64,000 nt of DNA, from the NCBI GenBank assembly GCA_035041965.1, contig JAPYMA010000772.1, positions 1 to 64,000 on the forward strand. Reading direction: 5' to 3'. A model generated the notes under the pieces. That model had not been told where the DNA came from, searched no databases, and saw only the letters and a list, made by a program, of their open reading frames with translations. This DNA comes from Anisakis pegreffii (Eukaryota; Nematoda; Chromadorea; Rhabditida; Anisakidae). Each line of letters starts with the position of its first letter. Within the stretch, counting starts at the first letter, position 1. Below are positions 55,448-64,000 of this stretch, one piece after another. Made by a program: the position numbers and the translations under genes.

Positions 55448-58400
55448 TCATTTGAGCTCCATCTGTGCGATTCCGAATTTTCTTTCTGATGGAATTATTT
55501 GAGCGCTTGAACGTTTCATTGGCATGTCTCCAGTGGTAGCTATGCTTTCTTTCTGACGACTGGACCTGAAATTGAAGTAGAATTATTGATCTAGCAAACG
55601 TGGAACACTTCACTTGTTTAGCAGCAGCATGAAATAAGGCAATCTGTGAGTTTATAACCGCGTTCCCTGAATTCTCAGTCGATGTTCGATAACAGTGAGT
55701 ATTCATTTAGAACTCATTGATGGATGAAATCATGGTTCGACAATAGAAATAAATGGAAAGTAATAACAGTACCAAGTATCTGCAATGCTGTAGCGGTTCG
55801 ATTCATTGGCCACTTGTTGACTTCTACATATGATCCTTCGGCATTCCCTTCGAAAATGCTGACCAGATGCGAAAAACATGAAGAAATTTATCGATGAACA
55901 TAGGATAACCAAAAAATTTGCCGCACTCACGAGAAGCGCAGCTTGAGCTGGAGAATCCTCGGGTGCAACAGAGCCGATTACCTGAGGTTAAATTCAATTA
56001 GATTAGATGATTGCCTTCACTGAAAAATGAAATGTGAGAGATTTAACAACTTGCAATGGCGTCCACATAAATTCGGCGTGTTATGGAGAACGAAGAACGC
56101 CATAGCGACTAATGATTCATACTTTTTTCAGTGCGGAATAATAGAAATACACAAATCATTCATGACAGAAACTAAAATTCATTTCATTTTTATTCAATCG
56201 TCATTTTCCACTTTTTCTGAATGATTCTTTCAATCGAAATGAACGTGAAGAATGCTGTTGTGGATTCATAATAATGCGCAATGCTTCATTTTACAAATGT
56301 GTTGTTTACAAATTGGATGCTGTCTGTGAACGGTCAATTGAGCACGAACGGAAACTAATTCATCACAAACCTGTTCAACGACACCCATCGTTTAAGAATC
56401 ACCTTTTGATGTGTCAATCAGATACTGTTATTAAAATTTGAATTGTTGAAAAGCAATAAAATAATTCAAGCGCAATACTTACGGTTTCAGCCATTGGAAG
56501 TGGATCGGATAGCGAAAATTTAATTATGACCATAATCAGCATTATATTTGATTCGCGTTCACCTCTGCAAGAAATATTTTGTCATAAAATACTCGCAATA
56601 AGTGCAGCAATCAAGTGCAATAAACACTAAATGTGACGTTAATTACATCTTTGTATTTCGTTTGAGCATCCACAAATATGCCGTTGCTACCTCAGTCTAA
56701 GTCCATATTTCTAATTCTCAACTCTGATACAATTCGTTTTGATCTCTAGGATGTGTACCCGCAATAATAAACCTTTAATCTTAAGTCAGTTCAGTTGAAG
56801 TTGGTAGCGTAAGTGCACCGCAACTGATTCGAATAGCAAGTGGATAAATGAACTGATAAATGAACTTAGCGAAACGAGAGTATGATATCTGGAGGAAGTA
56901 TGCACCTTGGTTTGTACGGGAATACATTACCATATTTGGTCATACTTACTTTAGACTGGGTCCTCTTTGCGGTTGGCCGGGATATCCACTCAGAACTTGA
57001 CGTTCTTTGATAGCTCGATGTAGGAAACATGATATTCTTAATGTTAATATGAAAACCGTAGCGGACGGCAACAATGTCACGAAACACAACACCAAACACA
57101 CATGGTATACAGCCCAGTAGGTCTTGTTCTAAAACGTTAAAGATATTTATTCAAATGAAAACTCATTTTGTCTGCTGTCCGTTATGCTATGAATTACGAA
57201 TTATTTCACTACAATGAACCATTAAATCTCAAGATCACCCAAAGTTCTAATTTTAACTTTCGGATGTATCAAACAAATCATAGATTAGCAAATAATAACG
57301 CAAACTGAAGTTCACTGAATTCAGCATTCTGTTGTTCGCAGTAAATTCTTTGAATGAGTTCACTGAATTTACTGAAGAATGTGATTTGTTTACGGCATTA
57401 CTTGCTGAAGTAGTAAAATTGTTTACTTCGAATCAACATTTTTGAAAAAAGTGCGTTTGCTTAAAGGTGAGTAGGTTTGATGGTTTTTGAACGGAAGTAT
57501 CAGATCACCATTTTCGAAAACATCTTCTTACAGCTATCATTTGTACATTGCAAGTGCATTCCATGACAGCTAACAAAATGTGCTGCCTACGATTCGTTGA
57601 AGGCATGATGTTCCACCACAATACGTTTGCCATAGTACAACAATCTTATCCGTTAATTACAACTCAAAAGGCGATCGCTTATAGCGGGATTAGCGTAAGT
57701 GAAGCGATGAAAAAACCTCGAGTAATTCTGTGCTTGTCAGCGTCACATAGCAATTTGTCGTAACATTCTGTTTAATAATTGTTAAATCCACATGATCGCT
57801 AATGCATTCGGATGTTGTTTTGTATTCGAAGAGACGTGGTATACAGAATATAAATGCTGCTATTAGTATACCAAGTATGACACGTTTCACACGACTGTAA
57901 TAGGAGATGATGAACGTTGTTTGAGTTATCGATATGCAGTATGATAACATGAAAGGTCAATGATTTAACTTCGATGATGAAATGAACGCTAAAGTTGTTT
58001 GTTTGCTTGAAAACTTTCGATCGCTCAGTTTGGCCATTTGTCATTCTAACGAAAGGTGCGATTCATGACGCGTTTGATATATTTAGACGAAACATCGTCC
58101 GCCGGTGTACTTATTTGCTACGAAAAATCGTTTTCGCAATTCGCACTGAGAATGGACAATGCAGAGTTAAACTTGTTCACTTAAGCTGAAATCAGCTGCA
58201 TAATCGCATTCAATTGTGCTGAATGATTTTGCAAATTTATCAACAGTGAATTTTTTTGATGTCAAATTGTCGTGACAGCGCAGTAAAAACACCTGATACG
58301 AAAACAGAAACCTGGCTTTGGCCCGTAGTCTGTATTCGAATGGTTTACGGAGTGCAAAATAACGTTCAACTGTCAGTGCGAATACGATCCATGTTGTTGC

Positions 58401-59321
58401 AATATAAGATGGTCCAGATAACGCATGCGCGATCAGAATAACATACGAGTAAAATCCTCTTATTTTGGTATCACCGTAGATCAGTGTTGGTACGCAATAT
58501 ATTAGAAAACAGTTGAGAAGAAGTGCGATTTGACAAATTAAAGAGATCAACTGAAAAAAAACTACGTTTGAGAATAATCGAGAATTTATTCAAAGAAAAG
58601 TATTGTCATCTTTACAGCAGCACCGCTGTTCAACTGATCAGAGCCTTACGGTCAACTCTACATATGCAGTTGATTTACGTTCACTTCATCCACGTCAAGT
58701 GACTGTTTGCACTAATCTATTTCAGTTTCTCATGAGAACATTCGGCACATTTCTGTAATCATTTGTCATGAAATCAAAGAAATTTCCTGTAAAATTTGGC
58801 TTGATTCAGTGAAACAGTATTTGTTATTCGAATGTATACTCGCGTTCATCACTGCTGTTATCGTTTCAACTTTACTATCGTAACCGCTCATTAATGTAGG
58901 CAAAATAACGTTCGAGGTACGTTAAAATGAATCAATTGGAACATCGAACACAAAGAACTATTGCAATCCCTTCATTAAAACATTCAAAATGTACCAAATA
59001 ATAGTGTGCAAGTGAGAATTTGCCACGATTCATTCTGCGAAAAATGAGCATCGAAAATGCATTGAAAAGAACACCGATCAGCACACCGACGAGCGTTGAA
59101 TAACCATCGAGATAGTAGATAATCACTCGCAGATAACGTTCATGCTCGAGGTGCTCAGCTGACATGGTGACAGTTCTGGGAATGACGTCACTCATATTGC
59201 TCGTATTCGACATCGGATATATAATTATTTCATCTTCTATTGTTGTTGCATTCATTACCATTAGTTGATGTCTTCTTACTTCTGAACTGCTCTCTTTAAT
59301 ACAATGCGATTGAATATGCAT
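55448..59321 (-). CDS. Class A GPCR, FMRFamide/peptide-receptor type
   Basis: Seven exons, minus strand: 59321-58995, 58550-58312, 57894-57717, 57128-56950, 56564-56483, 55981-55773 and 55565-55448 (TGA). All phases agree, giving 443 residues. The extracellular N-terminus (about 75 residues) has N-glycosylation sequons (NAT, NTS, NMS). TM1 is VGVLIGVLFNAFSMLIF; TM2 follows HYYL and ends CVPTLIYG. TM3 ends in ERYFAL in place of DRY. TM4 is VILGILIAAFIFCIP; the second outer loop holds two Cys and an NVT sequon. TM5 follows YWAVYHV. TM6 is IMLIMVIIKFSLSDPLP, without CWxP. TM7 has INFFMFF in place of NPxxY, then GQHFRREC as helix 8. This pattern suits nematode FMRFamide-like receptors; the ligand is unknown. 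TM3 lacks the usual Cys at 3.25. Donors gtacat (58994) and gttttt (57716) are weak, and the tail exon join is the least certain. Confidence 0.8.
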
Positions 59322-60444
59322 TTAAATTAACGTCCTTCATAGAGGCAAATCATTGAAATTCTTCGTAATAAACCATTAAACTCGACGTAGATGATAGATG
59401 GATTCTCTTTGAAAAATTCTGGATAACATTAGGTGTGCACAAGTGCAATGGGTAAACGAATAAACAGGTGAATGAGAAAAAAGCCACGAAAATAATGAAA
59501 ACCTTCCAAACAGGCATGAACAAAAGGGTTAAGAATGGACGTTCGGTGAAAAAGGCGATAAAAATCGACAAGTAGACAGACGGCATTGTATTATTGAAAA
59601 TGAGCACCACTCATGATAGCGATGACATTTTGTTGTGTTCAGTGAAGTCGTCATCATCATCTTCGTGAAATGCAAAACGACCATACGAGAAAACATGCAA
59701 CAAATACCACCAAATAAAACCTGTTCTCAGATGGTGCAGTCTTTTTTTCCATTTAATAAAATCAGCTCCGATGACAATACTATTCTATCAAATGAACTGA
59801 CGCGAGCAAACACTATGACGTATTCAAAGCTGATCGTTCGACGATAGTCAATTGATCATATCATCTTCGAATCTGTTCTATTTCCAATTATTCTTAACTG
59901 TCTCCTTAACTAATCAATTCATCACGCTAATTTCGCAACTTATGCGATGAGATGATACACGCACACAGAAATTTCATTTGCTGTATCGTTGTCCCGTTCG
60001 TGAATAGAGTCAAATAAATTTTATTTTTCGGCACCACAATATAATACAACAATGAATAAAACACAATCGATGATGAAGTTAGTTTCGATTCCTTACAGCC
60101 GAGTGCTGAAGGAAATGCACATCCAAATATAGGAAACACCATATTACGGGGAAACAAAAGATTGAGGTGTAAACGATACCATAATTAAATTAGAACATCA
60201 AAATGAGGTGTACGAATGCTGAAATCAGGATAAAAAACTGCAAACAACGAAAGAGATAAGTGCGAAACAATTCTGCAAAAATAAAACTGCGACAATTATT
60301 TCAAGCTGTGACAAAAAAAAGAGACAAAAGCTTAAGTTGAACCCAATGAGGGAACGAAACTTATTCACGTGCAATTAGAAGAATATACAAATCAACAGAA
60401 TATTATCTTCCGCTTAGGTTCAAATTGTACTATTTACACCGATT
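59322..60444. other. Spacer between BUD13 and the GPCR gene
   Basis: A 1.1-kb gap between two minus-strand genes. A very hydrophobic minus-strand frame (59350-59610, 86 codons) lies just upstream of the GPCR start but shows no domain and no supported splice link. No other feature was found. Confidence 0.5.
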
Positions 60445-63400
60445 TCATTCATATTTTGAAATATTCTCATAATATTCGCGTTCATTAGCCACTTTTCGAT
60501 TCGATACTTTTGCAATTTGTGCTTCGAAACCATTCGAACGATCCACTCCATCCCATCGATAACCAGGTGGGATCGAGAAACGATTCGGTGGCCATCCACC
60601 TTTATAGGTTGGATAAACTGAAAACGTTTGAAAATCGCCGCAAGTTTGACACCTGTCATGTGCTTTTGAATCAAATGCGATTTTTCGCACGAACAAAAAG
60701 GAAACTGCACGAAAAGAAAATGCAAACCTAAACCAGTTTTGATTTCTTTTTTTAATTTCTTCTTTTGTACATACTCCAACATTGGGTCTTCAGCGTGCAA
60801 TATCTGAAAATATTTGTACATTGAAAACATTCACTGCAGTACCATTAGAAGACTGCAAGTTTTGGGTATTGAAACAATTCGGTTGAACTAAATCATAATA
60901 TGGAATAAAGGACACGATAACGAAATTATCGTAACATTCAATGCGAAAACAATATGAAGAGAACAAATCATTGACCTGTTTCATGTGCACATTCATTGCT
61001 TCGTTGTCCGCATGACGTGTGAAACCTTCGTCGACGACACGCGCCATTTCTTCAAGCTTTTCAGCACGCTACAAATATATTCACTGAAGTAAGTCTCACG
61101 AGTCGAAAGATACATATATTCTTTTTAAATAAACAAGCAAATATTCCCATCACGGCAAAATCACATTCATATGTTTTTTACACAACAACTAACGTTTCCT
61201 ACAAACTAACGTATCATTTCGAACCAATATGCTAAACAATCAAAACAAAATCCGTACAACACAACCATCAAAATTAACATATGCTTACATTTTTGATTTG
61301 AGCCACACCCTTATTCCACTGCTTATATTTTTGATTGAGTTCCTCCTGCTTTTTAGCTTCCCTCTCCTTCTTTTCCCTATCCTCACGTGTTTCACGTCCT
61401 TTACCGGTCATTTTCGAACGACGAACCACTTCAGCATCACGGCCACTTATGTCTTTGTCCAAATTTTCGAACACCTAAACAATATTGAACACAAATAAAC
61501 GAATTGAAGAACACTGATAAGGATGCAACAGTTCCCGGCCTCTTACTATCGAGTGCAATATCATCGTAAAATTGTTGCAATACAAAAATGAAACCGATAA
61601 AGAAAATTTCAACAAAGTCAAACACACACTGAAATTACCTTATTTTCGCGCTCTTTAAGCTGTTTCATTTCATCGCGAAGTGCATCGGCCGTCTGTAATC
61701 CAGCTTTTTTGCCATCTAACGTTTTAGTCAATCCATCACGACGCTCGCCTGAATCTGAATCGCCAGCATCTGATCGGTCATGTTTTCGTCGCGAATCCCC
61801 ACTCGGATCTTGTCTTTGTCTTCTTCGAGGTGATGAATCAGTATCTGAGTCATTGCTTTCAGTCAGCTTTTGACTTCCATTCAATTGCACATCTCGACCT
61901 GATCTCGTTTGAGCATCGCCTTCACGATGACGCCTTCGTTGAGGTGATGCATCTGAGTCATCAGAGTCTCGACGATTGCGTCTTGAATCATATGTTCGTT
62001 TCAAGACGACCGACCGACCGTCGTTTCGCATATCCCTCGCTGAAAAATGATCACCTGAGTCGAATCTTTGCTTTGATCGCACTCTCGTTGGTGAAATGTC
62101 ACTATCCGAGTCGTGACGTCTTCTTGATTCTCTTCTCGGTGATTGATCTGCATCCGAATTCCTTGACCTCTTCACTGCTTCAGTGTCATATCTCGAATCA
62201 CCACGATAGTGCGATCGTCGTCTTGGTGACATCTTACCGTTTAGGCCTCTGGATCTTGGAGGCGATAAATCACCATCGGAATCGACGCCATTTTTGCGAA
62301 TTCTTCTTGGTGACAGATCACTGTCTGAGTCCATACGTCTCCTCAACGTTCGAGGCGAATGGTCATCAGCTGAATTGGCAAGAGCTCTTCTCACCCTCTT
62401 CGGAGAGAAATCATCATCAGAATCATCACGACCCTTTGAGCTTTTTTTCCTTCTGGGCGATAAGTCTTTATTCGAATCCATATGACCGCCACGTCTCTTA
62501 GCCGGAAGGCCGTCATTAGAATCAACATGAGCTCTCGCCCTCTTCGGTGATAGATCCTCATCCGAACGGACGTTCCTCTTAGGCTTAACTTTGTTTTCAT
62601 CTACACGTTTCGACCGTCCTTTTTCTGGTGATAAATCATCATCCTGGTGACCGTTACAGCGGCCTGGCGATGGACTGTCATCAGAATCTGCAACAGAAAT
62701 CAATTCGAGATAAATAATGTTCGAGTGATCTGAAAATGATGAACTGAAATACCGCGAAAACGTATCATTCGGAAAACTAGATAATCCAGAATGGAAACGC
62801 ATGAATATAATAATAAGAATTAATTCATACGAAATTCTGATGTGTAAAACACTCATGAAGAGTTCAGAGGTTGAAACAAAACACAAACCATGACGGGTTG
62901 ACTGAGTGTAATATTTCGAAGTGCCTGGCAGTGATGGGACTGTAAAAGCAATACATCGTTACTTTACTTCCCCGACATAATTAATGATCACTGCTTTCAA
63001 TTTCTTTACACACATCAAAACAACATTCATCAAACATTCAAATTTTGAATCATAGATAAATCAGTTTGGCGACTGTTTTGAATCATCTCCGGTGGCTCAT
63101 CAAATTGTCATTTTGAACAAAAGATGAAATTCAGTTTAGGAAACTGGTGATTCTGTTACTTATTTCGATAACAAATGCAAACAAGATTCAACGGACGAGA
63201 ACAATTTGGTTCGAGAAAAAGAATACCTTCCGAATCATCAATACTTTGAAATGTTCCTTTCTTGAATTTCGGCTTCATTTCAGCTAATTTAGCTTCGACT
63301 TCAATTTCGCGCTGAAGTTAACATCATGTATTGATTCAGCATAAAAGGAAACAGTTGCGAATGGAACTTATCACCTCTCATTCCCCTTTTAGCACTAGAT

Positions 63401-63969
63401 TGATGCAAGAAAAACGCTATTAACACAGTGAACTCGATGAGAAATATAACACGCTAAGCAGTTACGAAAATGTCGAAATATTTCTATACTGCTGAACTTG
63501 TTACAATCCTCCAAACTATCCAACGTTTCTATGAACAATAAAACATTCATAAATTCACAAATTACTATTGTTGAGAACGTTGGAATTAATACTGAGCCTT
63601 TTTCACCGACAAAATTCAGTCTTGAAGTACAAACAGACTTTCCAAACCCACCAAAAATGCAATAGATAGGAAATTTTACCCTCAAATCTTCTCGATCATC
63701 TTCATCTGACGGAATATTCGATGATTCGGGTGCAACTGCGATGAACGCATCATCCTCAATAATTTTCATCCTTAAACAAAAGTATTATTACTATTATTAA
63801 CGCAGAATGGCGGAGAACGGAATAACATCAAACAAACATACCCTCGTGCATTACTGGATTGCTGTTTCTTCTTTTTGCTTTTCTTCTTTGTCTTATCTGC
63901 ATCAGAAGACAGATATTTTTTGAGATACTCCTCACGAGCTGATTTAGCATCAGGACCAACTGTAGCCAT
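60445..63969 (-). CDS. bud-13: BUD13 homologue, RES splicing complex subunit
   Basis: Eight exons, minus strand: 63969-63842, 63770-63680, 63311-63227, 62687-61639, 61474-61289, 61068-60976, 60803-60734 and 60617-60445 (TGA). Phases agree throughout, giving 624 residues (human BUD13 has about 619). The N-terminus [14 protein letters not shown], followed by a Lys-rich patch, matches the family. Residues about 102-430 are an Arg-Ser-Asp region with roughly 14 imperfect DSDxDLSPRR units, as in animal BUD13. A charged helical part follows (exons 5-7, [12 protein letters not shown]). The diagnostic C-terminus [20 protein letters not shown] (578-596 plus flank) is the segment that binds the Snu17/RBMX2 RRM domain. 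With Snu17 and Pml1 it forms the RES complex, which acts in pre-mRNA splicing and nuclear retention. Exon 4 (1049 bp) is large for this window. The exon 6 donor (gtcaat) is weak. Confidence 0.93.
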
Positions 63970-64000
63970 TGAAAAAGCGTTGAACCGCTAAATTCCCCTC
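63970..64000 (-). promoter_or_regulatory. Leader of BUD13, cut by window end
   Basis: Only 31 bases upstream of the BUD13 ATG are present. They include a minus-strand aatttag that could be a trans-splice acceptor 20-odd bases before the start codon. The promoter is outside the window. Confidence 0.25.

Noticed and set aside
59350..59610. 86-codon hydrophobic minus-strand frame as an upstream GPCR exon
   Set aside because: The composition reflects a T-rich strand. No donor joins it to the GPCR in frame, and the receptor already has a plausible N-terminus and TM1.

Overview
The window is eukaryotic, AT-rich and intron-rich. It most likely comes from a nematode: four intact genes can be assembled with GT-AG introns and short TTTCAG-type acceptors, and one of them is a class A receptor of the FMRFamide-receptor type that is abundant in nematodes. 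No bacterial, viral or organellar signals were seen. The species was not identified, and all gene models were joined by hand by reading exons, splice sites and reading-frame phase.

Layout. Positions 1 to about 5190 are the end of a satellite array made of two related monomers, A (228 bp) and B (187 bp). They are arranged in a 1017-bp higher-order unit, with worn edge copies. From 5.2 to 31 kb there is a gene-poor stretch with scattered short repeats and only two weak exon candidates (11.1 kb and 28.6 kb, minus strand). From 31.0 to 40.6 kb, plus strand, seven phase-compatible exons encode the C-terminal 540 residues of a disordered protein I do not recognise; its 5' end was not found. A minus-strand exon candidate (35.2-35.6 kb) lies inside its first visible intron. 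From 40.6 to 46.6 kb no gene was found, but there is a 200-bp tandem duplication and a small GC-rich foldable element.

The right-hand 17 kb is compact. RPS8 (minus) and MCM3 (plus) are head to head across an 871-bp spacer that carries two E2F-type motifs on the MCM3 side. MCM3 runs tail to tail into a seven-exon GPCR gene (minus). Upstream of the GPCR, on the same strand, is BUD13 (minus), with its start codon 31 bases from the window end.

The identified genes serve unrelated household roles: translation (RPS8), replication licensing and helicase function (MCM3), pre-mRNA splicing and retention (BUD13) and neuropeptide-type signalling (GPCR). I see no functional cluster linking them. The less explained items are the satellite's higher-order structure, the unrecognised disordered protein, the recurrent GTTCG splice donors, and the E2F-like pair.
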